64,000 nucleotides of DNA from Closterium sp. NIES-65 (GCA_948144175.1 CANXME010002652.1:186001-250000); one strand, 5' to 3'. Positions 1 through 13,670 are shown, numbered from the stretch's first letter. Notes: generated from the sequence alone by a model not told the origin. Numbers and translations are program-made.

Positions 1-3000
1 ACAACTGAGACTGGATGCTGACATTTGCCGATGCATCCACAGCCCCACCCCCTGCCGACGCATGCACCCCTGCACCCCTCGCACTAGTCACCTCCCCACC
101 ATCTCGCAGCGCCGTGGTGCTGGCTGCCTGGTACTCTGGAAGGCGCGCTCGTACCAGGGCCTTCACCCTATCAGGTCCTAGCTCCAGTGTTGTCCCTCTC
201 GAATTCCCCTCTGCTGCCCTGACTCGGTGCTTGAAGGGCGCGAGCTTCTGGCGCGGGTCCAAGAAAGTGGCTATCGCTGCCTCCTCGCTCACACCCCCCA
301 TGTGTCGCTCCAGCTTGCTCAGAGCAGCAGTGATCAGCGATGAGCGCAGAGGGGAGATGCCAGGAGTGCGCTGTGCCTTCTCCTGCAGATCAATCAGCGT
401 GTTGTACTGCGGTACAACGGCTGAGAGGGTAGGGTACAGAGAACCCTCGGCGAAGAGGGTGACTTGCTCGAATGGGGTGAGGAAGTCTCGGAGCTCGGCG
501 AGGTCGTCCCAGTGCGCATCCGTCAACCTGATGGCGTCCCACGCCTTCTTAGTCTCCTTGCTGATGGATGACTGGTATGGGTCACATGGGTTGTAAAGAT
601 GGAGGCACAGTATGGGATTGTGGCACATGCATGGGATGGTGGCACATGCATGGGATGGTGGGACATGCATGCATGGGATGGTGGCACATGCATGCATGGG
701 ATGGTGGCACATGCATGGGATGGTGGCACATGCATGCATGGGATGGTGGGACATGCATGCATGGGATGGTGGCACATGCATGCATGGGATGGTGGCACAT
801 GCATGCATGGGATGGTGGCACATGCATGCATGGGATGGTGGCACATGCATGGGATTGTGGCACATGCATGCATGGGATGGTGGCACATGCACGCATGGGA
901 TGGTGGCACATGCATGCATGGGATGGTGGCACATGCATGGGATGGTGGGACATGCATGCATGGGATGGTGGCACATGCATGCATGGGATGGTGGCACATG
1001 CATGGGATGGTGGCACATGCATGCATGGGATGGTGGGACATGCATGCATGGGATGGTGGCACATGCATGCATGGGATGGTGGCACATGCATGGGATGGTG
1101 GCACATGCATGCATGGGATGGTGGGACATGCATGCATGGGATGGTGGCACATGCATGCATGGGATGGTGGCACATGCATGGGATGGTGGCACATGCATGC
1201 ATGGGATGGTGGCACATGCATGCATGGGATGGTGGCACATGCATGGGATTGTGGCACATGCATGCATGGGATGGTGGCACATGCACGCATGGGATGGTGG
1301 CACATGCATGCATGGGATGGTGGCACATGCATGGGATGGTGGGACATGCATGCATGGGATGGTGGCACATGCATGGGATGGTGGCACATGCATGGGATTG
1401 TGGCACATGCACGCATGGGATGGTGGCACATGCATGCATGGGATGGTGGCACATGCATGGGATTGTGGCACATGCATGCATGGGATGGTGGCACATGCAT
1501 GGGATGGTGGCACATGCATGCATGGGATGGTGGCACATGCATGCATGGGATGGTGGCACATGCATGCACGGGATGGTGGCACATGCATGGGATGGTGGCA
1601 CATGCATGCATGGGATGGTGGGACATGCATGCATGGGATGGTGGCACATGCATGCATGGGATGGTGGCACATGCATGGGATGGTGGCACATGCATGCATG
1701 GGATGGTGGCACATGCATGCATGGGATGGTGGCACATGCATGGGATTGTGGCACATGCATGCATGGGATGGTGGCACATGCACGCATGGGATGGTGGCAC
1801 ATGCATGCATGGGATGGTGGCACATGCATGGGATGGTGGGACATGCATGCATGGGATGGTGGCACATGCATGGGATGGTGGCACATGCATGGGATTGTGG
1901 CACATGCACGCATGGGATGGTGGCACATGCATGCATGGGATGGTGGCACATGCATGGGATTGTGGCACATGCATGTGAATCCAACCATACGTACATCTGA
2001 ATCGTCGAAAAACATGGCAATGGGCATGCGCAGCTCGAAGCCCCTGTTCACCATGTGGAGTGTAGAACCCCATCTCGTCACGCAGTCCACGATCAAACGC
2101 AACGGACGCGATGGTCGCCGAGAACCTGGAGGACCCTGGGGCCGGGTCGCCGCGTATCCCTTCTGGAGCTCGAAGAAACGATCTGTGCGCAGTGTGGACC
2201 AGCCGATGTAGTTCGCCACGTCTCGCAGCCTCTTGAGTGGCTCGGCCACCTCGTCAACCTTCAGTGCAGCTTGCACTGCAAGGTTGACGATGTGCGCCAT
2301 GCACCTGTTGGGGCAATGCATTGTGCACAACCTTAATGTCACTGTACCACATGAGCACTGCCATAACAAACATGGTGGACTACGCCAACAGTTTATAGCA
2401 TACCCTTACGGAGACAGCCCCATAGTACCTGAAGTGCCTCCAGCGACTGAGCAGTGGTGGGTGCCTGGGCCGTGAGCCCGGCCTGGCGTCAGATACACCG
2501 GCCAGCAGACGCATCGCCCTGCTGTTGTTCTCGGCGTTGTCACACGTCACGGCGAACAGCATCTTCTCCAAGCCCCACTCCCTCAACACCTCCTCCAGCT
2601 CATCGGCTATCAAGTCCCCCGTATGAGAGCCCTTAAGCTCCCTGAAGTCTATAACAGCCTGTTTTAGCTGGAAATCGCTGGTGACATAGTGGGCAGTCAC
2701 CCCCATGAAGGCCACGTTGTTCTCACCGGTCCAGATGTCAAAGGTGAGGGACATCCTTCCCGCCAGGCCATCACCCACCAGTAGCTGCCGCATGTCCTCC
2801 CGAGCAGCCTCCCCGTATGCCTGCATGTCCCGTGCCAAGCGATGGCGTGAGCCGAGCAGTAGCGCAGCTCCCGGGTTCAGCATCTGGACAAATGCTTTGA
2901 ACTGTAACGCAGGAGTCAAAGGATGTCGGTAAAAGGATTATGAAGATGCTTCGGGATTAGCCAACAGAATGCAGTGCGGCTGCCCTGTACGAATATGACC

Positions 3001-4214
3001 ACCTCAATACGAAGATGAACATGACCAACGGCAAGAGAACGGCGTCACTCACCTCGCGACACTCAACAAGTCGAAACGGAAGGTCAGCTGCCGCAAATAG
3101 CAGCACCAATCCCTCGCGCAGCTGCTGGCCATGAACACGCGGCGTGACGAATGCGGCCATGCTCATCTGCCTACTCCCACCAGCCTCGGATCCGCCAGTC
3201 ACAGCGCTGTCTGGTGTCTGTACAATCCTGGGCCACGTGGCTGCATGCTCCCAAGGCCACGCTGTCTGGTCGGGGACATCCGGACCCCATCCCCCATCGG
3301 GAAACGTCAGGTTGTCTGGCTTGTTTGGATCCTTGAAACGCCGACACCAGATCTGCAGACTGGGGTAGTGGCTCTTCCCCGTGCTTGTGGTGTCTCTTCC
3401 CCGTGCTTGTGCAACTACCTTTCCAGCTAATCTTCTTCTTGCAAATCTTGCAATTCCTAGCCTCGTTCACATCCTTCTCACTGAACATGCCACGAACCAG
3501 GCCGGGTTCTGCATTCCTAAGCACCTCCTCAGTCCATGGGTCTAGCTCCTCGTCGGTAGGGGTCCTGCCCGCCCTGTCGGACCTCTGGCTTGCAATCACA
3601 GCAGCAGCTCCAGCCCCCGTAGACCCACCCAAAGGTGCACCACCTGCCGCAGCGGCGGAGGTACCTGCCCCTGCTGCGCCCGACACCTCAGAACCACCCG
3701 CGGCTGCCCCCTGCGGCTGCGAATTCGACGCCGGCCCGGCCCCTCCAGCTCCCGACCCCACAGGCCCACTCGGGCGTGGCCTCTTTGCTGCTGCACCGCT
3801 GCCACGCGCGCCACTGCCACCAGCCTGGCCCGCTCCTCTCCCTCCCCAACCCTCATCACCCGATCCTCCACTCGTGCCGGCCGCCTCCCCCGGAGCCGGC
3901 CTCCAATCCGGGTCCTTCTCCTTTCCCCGTGTTCCTTGCTCCTCCGTCACCGGGCCAGGTCCTAGAGACTCCCATTCCCGCACCTCTTCACGCCTCCTCG
4001 TCGCGATTGCATCGTCCCACCCAATTTCCTGCCCATTGAAGACGCTCCCCAAGCGAAAACTGGCCCTGGAGGCCGGTGTCGGGAGGCCTCCAAGTGAAGC
4101 CCCAGGAATAGCCCGTGAGCTGTCTTCTTCCCCCTCCATTCGCGTGCAAGCGGCGTCGATTACGTTTCGGACCTTGGAGTCGCGACGTTTTTGTAATGGC
4201 GCAGGCCTAGACAA
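1..4214 (-). CDS. hAT-family transposase gene, partial at left window edge
   Basis: Cut-and-paste DNA transposase acting in the nucleus. The first exon starts at 4214 (MSRP...) with an acidic, then Gly/Ala/Pro-rich region, a basic KRPRPS patch and a BED-like CKICKK motif near 3450. The junction to the next exon, near 3330-3410, is unresolved. Later exons read cleanly: one ending 3053; 2429-2901 (SLTFDIWTGENNVAFMG, then CDNAENNSRAMRLL); 1995-2304 (CMAHIVNLAVQ, VDCVTRWGSTLHMVNR); and 1-571 (SLYPTLSAVVPQYNTL, AIATFLDPRQKLAPF). Introns 2902-3052, 2305-2428 and 572-1994 have GT-AG ends and matching phases (0, 2, 0). I found no stop from 3053 down to 181, and I did not translate 1-180 codon by codon. 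The C-terminal dimerisation domain lies beyond the window. The order of motifs fits plant hAT (Ac/Tam3-like) transposases; the family call is firm, activity is inference. Confidence 0.85.
606..1976. repeat. 19/23-nt minisatellite inside the hAT intron
   Basis: Tandem units contain GGGATGGTGG followed by CACATGCATG; the 23-nt form has one extra CATG. Variants are few (GGGATTGTGG, CACGCATG, GGGACATG). The array fills almost all of the intron 572-1994 of the minus-strand hAT gene. Because 19 and 23 are not multiples of three and the units have no stop codons, several frames on both strands stay open for hundreds of codons; these are not proteins. Confidence 0.95.
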
Positions 4215-4559
4215 TTGGGGGTCGCGTCCCTAAAGATGCGGGCGTGGTAGGCGCGAAGTGGGCGATTTGAACGCGGGGCCAGAGTTTAGTCGTGTGTGAG
4301 AGCGTGGAATAAGTAAGTCTATAAAATCGAAAATCTGTGGTTGGTCACGCTAGGCTAAGAACTCCATTCCGCCAACATTGAACCACATGAAATAGGGTTC
4401 CTAAACATGGGCGCTGGTTTAGAGAGTTATAGAGGTTAAGAACGAGCTAAGTTAGAGAGTGCTAGCTGCCTAGGTATAGCAGATCGAAGTCAATGTCGAG
4501 GGAAAAGAAAAACCCTAGACATTGACTTGGCGATCTGCTTTACTTCGAATTGTCGAGGG

Positions 4560-4805
4560 AGGGAAACTCGGGTCGGGGCATAATGCCCGACCCGACTTAG
4601 GGCGCGGTACCCGATTTCGAGTCGGGTCAAATTTCGGGTCAAAAACTGACCCGACCCGACCCGACCCGGTTTCGGGTGTCGGGTCGGCCCGACCCGGCCG
4701 GGTAAACCCGACCCGACCCGCCCGGGTCAACGCTTCAAAATGTCTGACGCGACCCGGGTCAAAACCCGGGTCGGGTCGGGTCGGCCCGACCCGCCGGGGC
4801 AGGAT
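4560..4805. repeat. GGGTC/GACCC low-complexity palindromic repeat
   Basis: Repeated GGGTCGGGTC on one side and GACCCGACCC on the other give a region that can fold on itself. A more diverged relative lies at 18330-18560. Confidence 0.8.
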
Positions 4806-4815
4806 GATCATGCCT

Positions 4816-5365
4816 ACTAGTGCTTGATTCTGGAACCACAATTCGGTTCGGTTCTGTGCAGTTTGGTTTGTTTTTGTCCGAATTGAGAGCCATTATCCTT
4901 ATGCCTCCGGTTTAGTACGAAGCGGTTTGGGTTTGAATATAACCTTGAAACCAAAGAGGGTTGTAGCTTTACCTCAAGCTCCAATTCTTTCATAGTCTAC
5001 GACGCCCCCTTCCACTCCACCTAACATTGATGTGCTTCCCACAGATACTTTAAGTTTCTTATCATTGTTGAGGTTCATTTCATAGCCTAAACTGAAAACA
5101 CCCTAACTTTGGTTTGGTTTTCCCAACTTCCTTGCTCAAACGTATCTTAACAGTCTAATCAATACAACTTCTGCTCTTACAACCATGGCTTCCAAGTTTC
5201 TCTTCTTACACATTCACTATAGTTACCACTAGCTGAAACATAAAAAGAAGCTGTATCTAGAAAGAACCGTGGTTAACACACCAATGTTAGGCTATGAGGG
5301 AGCTGGAGCTTCGGCGTGGCTCGGATAGTTGTTGAAAACAAACTGGCCGAACAGAAGAACCGGTT
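4816..5365. repeat. Dispersed repeat, copy 1 (second copy 9512-10033)
   Basis: Both copies start at GTGCTTGATTCTGGAACCAC and run with high similarity through a segment containing ACAACCATGGCTTCCAAG to GAACCGGTTCG. They precede the same type of LRR exon (5755 and 10147), so they are part of a duplicated exon block rather than independent insertions. Confidence 0.75.
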
Positions 5366-5634
5366 CGATTTGTTGAAAAAAAAAAAAACCGGCCGCAAAA
5401 AAGAACATCACAAAAATGTGTGCGTCCGGAAATCATCTGACCATTTTTTTTTTAAGGAAGCTTCAGAAAATCGTTTGACAATCATCCAGGAATCATCTAC
5501 GAATCGTTTGTATAGCATTCTTGTCAGACCAAACGTTGTGGTGATGTTTTAGTAATGGTTTCGCGATGTTGCAATGGAATGTTTGTTAGATGTTAATTGT
5601 TGAGACAATAAAAAACGGGATAGTCTGGGTGAAA

Positions 5635-6345
5635 AACAAACCGAACCGCCCTGAACCGAACCGCGGTTATTTTTTGTGCTCATGCATACTTGAATCATGT
5701 CACCTCACTATAACCTCAATGATATTTATAATTTGGCATTCTTCTTCCACTCAGAGATGTTTCAAGCAACCAACTGTCTGGCAGCATTCCTAGTATCATC
5801 AGCACACTCACCCAAGTTTGTTTCCTGTCAGTTGCACTCTAGTCTAGTGTGTCAGTTTGCTCTCACAGGAGAGCTTTTCTGATGTTGAGCGTGAGCTAAG
5901 AACACACATACGTGTGTGCATGCAATGAAGTCATTCGTGGAGCGCCCCCTTTCTCCAGTGTTTTGAATGGATGGGTTGTTGTAGGTCAAATGTGGTGCTC
6001 AGATGAATTCTCCTTACTTTGGTGAGGCACCACGATCTCTCTGTTCTTCTGACTGCCCTAGTATCATAAAACATTTTCCTTCAAAAAGCCCACCAGCATT
6101 CCTCTTCGCATACTGGTGCATCATCATCCTAGAGGCTCGTCGTGATGGGAACTTGAACATCCATCCGCCCTCTGTCTGACAGGGGTCACTGCCCTTGTGC
6201 TTGCCCATGGTAAAATTCCACGTGCTTGTCTGGTTCTTCCTTCTTGCATTCGTACGCAATGGCAGGTCCCTCGGGAGTAATCAGTTCACGGGTTCAATTC
6301 CTGTGGAATTTTGCTCTCTACTATCTCTGACATCCCTGTAAGGCT
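5635..6345 (+). repeat. D-S exon pair block, copy 1
   Basis: Holds LRR exons 5755-5826 (D type) and 6266-6337 (S type, here SLGSNQFTGSIPVEF). The leading AACCGAACCG-rich intron end, TGCTCATGC and the exon spacing match the blocks at 9985-10738 and 10739-11600. Confidence 0.8.
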
Positions 6346-9300
6346 CCTTTCTGCCACACGAGCACAAGACTGGGCTAAGCTGGCTCGTTTTTGGGCTATG
6401 GCAAGCCGGCGGGCTGACAAGCCAAGCTGGAGTCTCCACTCGATGGGCCGGGCCGGGCCGGGCTGACTCGGCCCGGCCCTCATCCGTCGTAGCAAGCCTT
6501 TGCTAATGTGTGCTCCCTCCCCCCCAACCTACTATCTTGTCGCTCTCGAATTGGTCACCTCCTTGACCTCTACATTTCCTTCTCATCACTGGCCCCATTC
6601 CCTTTCTTATCGTGTCCTGCAAACACACCAATGAACTCATTTTTTCTTTCCGCGTGTCCACCCTCCACATCATCACCACAGCTCTCTCAACTCCAACTTG
6701 CTCTCAGGATCTTTGCCCTCTGCGATCACAAAGCTCACTGCTCTTACTTTCCTGTAAATAATCCATTGTATTGTTTTCCTTTGCCAGAAACCTTCGCAGA
6801 GTGTGCAACGAAAACTATTGTAGTAGGACAAGTTAGGCACGAGCAAGGGGTGAGGCAGGGCAGGGCCGACACAAATCAGGGTGGGCAGCCTTTCTAGAGA
6901 CAGTGATTCTCTGTGTTTGTACCACATCGTTTTATTCCATATAGGTACTCGAACATTCGTTTCACAGAACAGCAAAGCCTTGGAAAGACTGATTACAGCA
7001 ATTGTGATTCAGGCCAAACTCGGGCAACCCTGTGACAAACCGCCAATGGCTGATTGGAACCCCACCTGGCCATCAGGCTGGTGAGGTTCAATATGGGCCA
7101 ACCCAATTGACCCTTCCTCATGTCCAGTCTCATGCTAATAATCACCGTCCTATCTTCCTTCTTACCAATTTGTCCATCTCCCTTTTACGCCTCCCACGTG
7201 TCCCTCGTCTCCCTGTCTCGGACAGCTCCCTCGCTAACAACCAGCTCACCAGCTCCATCCCCGCTGGCATTGGCTTGCTGACAAAGCTGGTAACCATGTA
7301 AGGATCCATTGCAGGTGCTTGGCCCACATTCTTAGGCATGAGCAACAACCGAACGAAAACTACTTGCGCACCAGATGGGGGTGGAGATTTTCAGAACCGC
7401 ACTCTTCAAGCCTTCAAGTCTTAAGGCACACGGGTTTTGCTCATGCTTTGATTGAACACCCTGAGTGGGACAGGTCGCTTGCCTCCAACCAGCTCAACGG
7501 CTCCATCCCGGCAGACGTTGGCGCCCTCACCAAGTTGACAATTATGTAAGATCCGCTTTTGTTGTTCTTCTCACATCTCCTGTGCTCTCCCAGGACTCTT
7601 TCCCCCCCTTTTCAGAATAGCACGACCTCTTTAGTCTCTTTCTGTTCTTCCCTATTTCCCTTCACTTCCCTGTTTCGTTTGTTCACCTCCTTTTTGGTCC
7701 ATTGATTCTTTCTCTTGTTTCTTGTGATCAATTCCTCACAATATAGTTTCTGCAAGTGGATGCCGTAATATCATCATAATTCCGACAGTCGTGTTGCCTT
7801 ACATTCTTCTGGCATTTTTCCTCGTCTCGTCTTCTCCAATGGACAACCATCTTCATTTGGTAATCACCCTTTGTATTCTCTTCCCCAACCCTGTCGCTGT
7901 CCCTCCTCTCTTCAATGAGTCTGGTCTTCTCTTGTATGCTAGAACGTCACCATAACCTCAGTGACATCTTATAATCTGGCTTCATTTCAGAAACGTTTCA
8001 GGCAACCAGTTGTCTGGCAGCATTCCTGCTGCCATCAGCACACTCGCCCAACTTTCTCGCCTGTTAGTGGCACTCTACTCTAGTCTAGTGCTGTCAGATT
8101 CCTCTCACAGGGGAGCTTCTTTCATGTTGAGCGTGAGCTAACAACACCAGGGGGTAACAACATCAGGGGGTGACATGATACAAACGTACATGCATGCATT
8201 CAATGGCTGATTGGAACCCCACCTGCCATCAGGCTGGTGTGGTTCAAGATGGTTCAAGATTGATCCTTCCTCATGTCTAGTCTCATGCTAACAATCACCG
8301 TCTTACCTTCCTTCTTAACAATTTGTTCATCTCCCTTGTACGCCTCCCACGTGCCCCTCGTCTCCCTGTCTCGGACAGCTCCCTCGCTAACAACCAGCTC
8401 ACCAGCTCCATCCCCGCTGGCATTGGCTTGCTGACAAAGCTGGTAACCATGTAAGGATCCACTGCAGGTGCTTGGCCCACATTCCTAGGCATGAGGAATA
8501 ACCGAACGAAAACTACTTGCGCACCAGATGGGGGTGGAGATTTTCAGAACGGCACTCTTCAAGCCTTCAAGTCTTAAGGCACACGGGTTTTGCTCATGCT
8601 TTGATTGAACACCCTGAGTGGGACAGGTCGCTGGCCTCCAACCAGCTCAACGGCTCCATCCCGGCAGACGTTGGCGCCCTCACCAAGTTGACAATTATGT
8701 AAGAAGATACGCTTTTGTTGTTCTCCTCACATCTCCTATGCTCTCGCAGGACTCCTTCCCCCCCTTTTCAATATAGCACGACCTCTTTAGTCTCCCTCTG
8801 TTCTTCCCTATTTCCCTTCACTTCCCTGTTACATTGTTCACCTCCTGTGATCAATTCCTCACAATATGGTTTCTGCAAGTGGATGCCGTAATATCATAAT
8901 TCCGACAGTCGTGTTGCCTCACATTCTTCTGGCATGTTTCCTCGTCTCGTCTTCTCCAATGGACGATCATCTTCATTTGCTAATCACCCTTTGTATGGTC
9001 TTCCCCAACCTCGTCGCTGTCCCTCCTCTCTTCAGTCTGGTCATCTCTTGTATGCAACAACGTCACCATAACCCCAGTGACATCTTATAATCTGGCTTCA
9101 TTTCAGAGACGTTTCAAGCAACCAGTTGTCTGGCAGCATTCCTGCTGCCATCAGCACACTTGCCCAACTTTCTCGCCTGTTAGTGCCACTCTACTCTAGT
9201 CTAGTGCTGTCAGTTACCTCTCACAGGGGAGCTTCTTTCATGTTGAGCATGAGCTAACAACATCAGGGGGTGACATGATACAAACGTACATGCATGCATT

Positions 9301-12300
9301 GAAGTATTTTGCAAAGCACCCATTCAGATCCCTTGATCAGAGTTGTGACTGAATGCGGTGTGGTAAACTGTGGTGCTCAGATACACTCTTCCTGTTGTAG
9401 ACTGTCCCGTTCTATTTCCCATCACAATATCACTGGTTTTTACTTACTGCCCTAGTTTCATTCATACACCAAATCCCGCAAGACTATCACCAGCCTTCCT
9501 CTCCTCGTCCTAGTGCTTGATTCTGGAACCACAATTCGGTTCTGTGCAGTTTGGTTTGTTTTTGTCCGAATTGAGAGCCATTATCCTTATGCCACCGGTT
9601 TAGTACGAAGCGGTTTGGGTTTGAATATAACCTTGAAACCACAGAGGGTTGTAGCTTTACTTCAAGCTCCAATTCTTTCATAGTCTACGACGCCCCCTTC
9701 CACTCCACCTAACATTGATGTGTTTCCCACAGATACTTTAAGTTTTGGTATCATAGCCTAAACTGAAAACACCCTAACTTTGGTTAGGTTTTCCCAACTT
9801 CCTTGCTCAAACGTATCTTAACAGTCTAATCAATACAACTTCTGCTCTTACAACCATGGCTTCCAAGTTTCTCTTCTTACACATTCACTATAGTTACCAC
9901 TAGCTGAAACATAAAAAGAAGCTGTATCTAGAAAGAACCATGGGAAACACACCAATGTTACACTATGAGGGAGCTGGAGCTTCGGCGTGGCTCGGATAGT
10001 TATTGAAAACAAACCTTCCGAACAGAAGAACCGGTTCGGTAACAAATCGAACTGAACCGCGGTTTATTTTTTGTGCTCATGCGTACTTGTATCACCTCAC
10101 TAAAACCTCAGTGATATTTATAATTTAGCATTCTTTTTCCACTCAGAGATGTTTCAAGCAACCAACTGTCTGGCAGCGTTCCTGCTACCATCAGCACACT
10201 CACCCAAGTTTCTCGCCTGTCAGTTGAACTCTACTCTAGTGCTATCATTTTCCTCACACAGGAGAGCATCTCTCATATTGAGTGTGAGCTTAGAGCATAC
10301 ATACGTGTGTGCATGCATTGAAGTCATTCGTGGAGCGCCCCCTTTCTCCAGTGTTTTGAATGGATGGGTTGCTGTACTTCAAATGTGGTGCTCAGATGAA
10401 TTTTCCTTACTTTGGTGAGCCCCACAATCTCACTGTTCTTCTTACTTCCCTAGTTTCATGAAAAGTTTCCTTGAGAAAGCCCACCAGCATTCCTCTTCGC
10501 ATACTGGTGCATCATCATCCTAGAGGCTCGTCGTGATGGGAACTTGAACATCCCTCCGGCCTCCGTCTGACAGGGGTCACTGCCCTTGTGCTTACCCATG
10601 GTAAAATCCCACCTGCTGGTCTGGTTCTTCCTTCTTACATTCGTACGGAATGGCAGGTCGCTCAGGGATAATCTGCTCACGGGTTCAATTCCTGTGGACA
10701 TTGGCTCTCTACTATCTCTGGCATCCCTGTAAGGCTCCTTTCTGCGTGTCTCGGATAGTTGTTGTAAATAAACCGGCCGAACAGGAGAACCGGTTTGGTA
10801 ACAAATCGAACCGGTTCAGTAACAAACCGGCCGCAAAAAAAAAAAAGGTATAGTTTGGGTAAAATCGAACCGAACTGCCCCGAACCGAACCACGGTTGTT
10901 TTTTGTGCTCATGCGTACTTGTATCACCTCACTATAACCTCAGCCTCAGTGATACTTATAATTTGGCTTTCTTTTTCCACTCAGAGATGTTTCAAGCAAC
11001 CAACTGTCTGGCAGCATTCCCGCTACGATCAGCACACTCACCCAAGTTTCTCGCCTGTCAGTTGCACTCTAGTCTAGTGCTATCAGTTTCCTCTCACAGG
11101 AGAGCTTTTCTCATGTTGAGCGCGAGCTAAGAACATAAGGGGGTGACTTTGATACAAATGTGCGTGCACGCATTGAAGTCATTTGTGAAGCGCCCCCTTT
11201 GTCCAGTATTTTGAATGGATGGGTTGCTGTAGTTCAATCAAATGTGGTGTTCAGATGAATTTTCTATACTTTGGTGAGCCCCACAATCTCACTGTTCTTC
11301 TTACTGCCCTAGTTTCATGAAACGTTTTCCTTAAGAAAGCCCACCAGCATTCCTCTTCGCATACTGGTGCATCATCATCCTAGAGGCTCGTCGTGATGGG
11401 AACTTGAACATTCCTCCCCCCTCCGTCTGACAGGGGTCACTGCCCTTGTGCTTGCCCATGGTAAAATCCCACCTGCTGGTCTGGTTCTTCCTTCTTGCAT
11501 TCGTTCGGAATGGCAGATCGCTCGGGGGTAATCAGCTCACGGGTTCAATTCCTGTGGAAATTGGCTCTCTACCATCTCTGGCATCCCTGTAAGGCTCCTT
11601 TCTGCCACGTGAGCATAAGCCTGGGCTGGGTCAAGCTGGCTTGTCTTGAGCCGAGACAAGCAGGCGGACAAGCTGGCTAGAGACTTCACTCAACGATTCG
11701 GCCGCTGACTCGGCTGGTGGCTCGTCCATCAAGCCAGTCAAGGCTAGGTGATGATCATACTACTTGACTACCTGACTGCCAGGTCTGATAAGCCCGGCTC
11801 GTCGAACCACCCCCCAAGCCGGCGGAGCAGGATTCGCTCAGCACAGCACACCCTGCTGACGATGTGATTAAATGAGCTGATCCGTCGACTCAGACTTATG
11901 CTAATGTGTGATTCCTACTATCTCGTCCCTCTCGACTTTGTTACCTCCTTTGCCTCAAAATTTCTTTCCCGCCACTCCCTCCATTCTCTTTCCTATCCTG
12001 TCCTGCATACACATGAATAAAGTTGACTCTCCTCTTCTGATTCGTCCACCTGCCACACCACCAACAGCTCTCTCGACTCCAACTTATTGTCAGGATTTGT
12101 GCCCTCCTCGATCACACAGCTCACTGCTCTTACTTACTTGTAATTGGGTTCCAAGTTTCCAAATTTCCTGATGGACCAGTATAGAATATCATATTGAATA
12201 AAGATTTGTTGTATTGTGTTCCTTTGTCAGAACCCTTCGCAGATTGTGCAATGAAGATTATTGTAGTACCACTAGTTAGGCACGAGCAAGGGTCGAGCCA

Positions 12301-13639
12301 GGGCAGAGCCAAGGCAGGGCACGACAGGACAAGATTTCTGAAGATGGTGATTCTCTGTCTTTGTGTGACATAATTTTCTTTCATTAGGCACTGAAACATT
12401 CGTTGACAGAAAAACAAAGCCCTGGAATATGTGATTCGGCGAATTTGATCCAGGCCAAACTCGAGCTAGCCTGTGACGAACCGCCAATGGCTGACTGGAA
12501 TCCGACCTTAAAATGGCCATCAGGCTGGTACGGTTCAAACTGGGTGGGAGAACCCGATTGATCCTTCCTCATGTCCAGTCTCATGCTAGTATCACCATCC
12601 TGCTTTCCTTCTCACCAATTTGTCCATCTCCCTTGCATCCCCTCCACTTGTCCCTCGTCTCGATGTCTTGGACAGTTCTCTCGCGAGCAACCAGATCACC
12701 AGCTCTATCCCCGCTGGCATTGGCTTGCTGACTAAGCTGGTAACCTTGTAAGGACCTACTGTATGTAATTCTCCCACACTGCTTTTGAAGACCAGTCTGT
12801 TAAGATCTGTTTGACTCGAACCAAGGATGAGACACTGTGGTTGTGACCGGGACCATCCTGGATGACCCTATTCCGCAAGGGTGGATGAGGAGGACGACAT
12901 GCAAGAGGAGGAGTGGGAGGGTGAAGTCCTGGCTAAAAAGTATCATTCAGTGTGGAAGGGGTGGTGGTTAAGAAGCTACTACATAGCTTGCTAGTGGGCA
13001 GGGTGGAGGGTAGTGGGATTGAATATTTGTTTCCCACCCCACCTCTCCACCGCTTAAACAACTTTCTCCCATGTGCCCAAGGTTCTGTTGTTTCTGCCAG
13101 CTCCAGCATTTTTTTGCATATGTTTGCATATTATACGAGAAACGCGTATCTGGCAGATATGCTGAGTATGTACGAGGAGAAGTTGGCAGGACAGGAAAGC
13201 TGGGGGCGACTGAAGCCGCCCCGATGCCGCACTTGGCGTTGTCAGTGGTGGTGCTGGTAAGAAGGGCAAGATCGCCGACATTTTCTCGGATTTTTTACAT
13301 GCGCTAAGGAAGTTGCGGATGACGCGATATGCCCTGTGTTCGCGGGGCTGCGGCTGCCGGAGAGCATCGCTGATGAAGTGCTTTACCTCCACCCTCCTAC
13401 GTCCCCCCCAAGAGGCGCTATGTTGGAGAGGCGGGCTTGCAAAAGTGTCGGCAACGCATGGAGAGTTCGCTGACCCCGGTTATCGCGAATTGGAGATGGC
13501 ATGGTGTCACCGTAGCGTTCGACATGATAACTGGCCGTTATGGTCGGCCCTAAGCCAACATCCTCCTTGTGAACAAATTGGAGGCAGTTTTCGTGGATGC
13601 AGTTGGACTGCAACATGGAAACGAAGACGTGTGTGTGGT

Positions 13640-13670
<31 letters not shown>

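Larger units (their letters stand above)
4234..5754. other. Stretch without a gene, dispersed repeats only
   Basis: No coding exon is recognisable. The stretch holds the GGGTC-rich repeat at 4560-4805 and an AACCGG-rich dispersed repeat (4816 to about 5365, copy at 9512-10033). From 5366 to 5640 there is A/T-rich sequence with A runs. Any 5' exons of the LRR gene, including a signal peptide, would have to lie here or left of the hAT element, but I see none. Confidence 0.6.

Noticed and set aside
523..2369. Very long open frames on both strands over 600-1975
   Set aside because: They are translations of the 19/23-nt minisatellite in several frames; only the flanking hAT exons are real coding sequence.
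4560..4805. Telomere-like repeat
   Set aside because: GGGTC words are mixed in both orientations and do not match the plant TTTAGGG type.
5184..5236. ATGGCTTCCAAG start with a short hydrophobic peptide as LRR signal exon
   Set aside because: It stops after 15 codons and recurs at 9855 within a dispersed repeat; no donor site gives a signal peptide.
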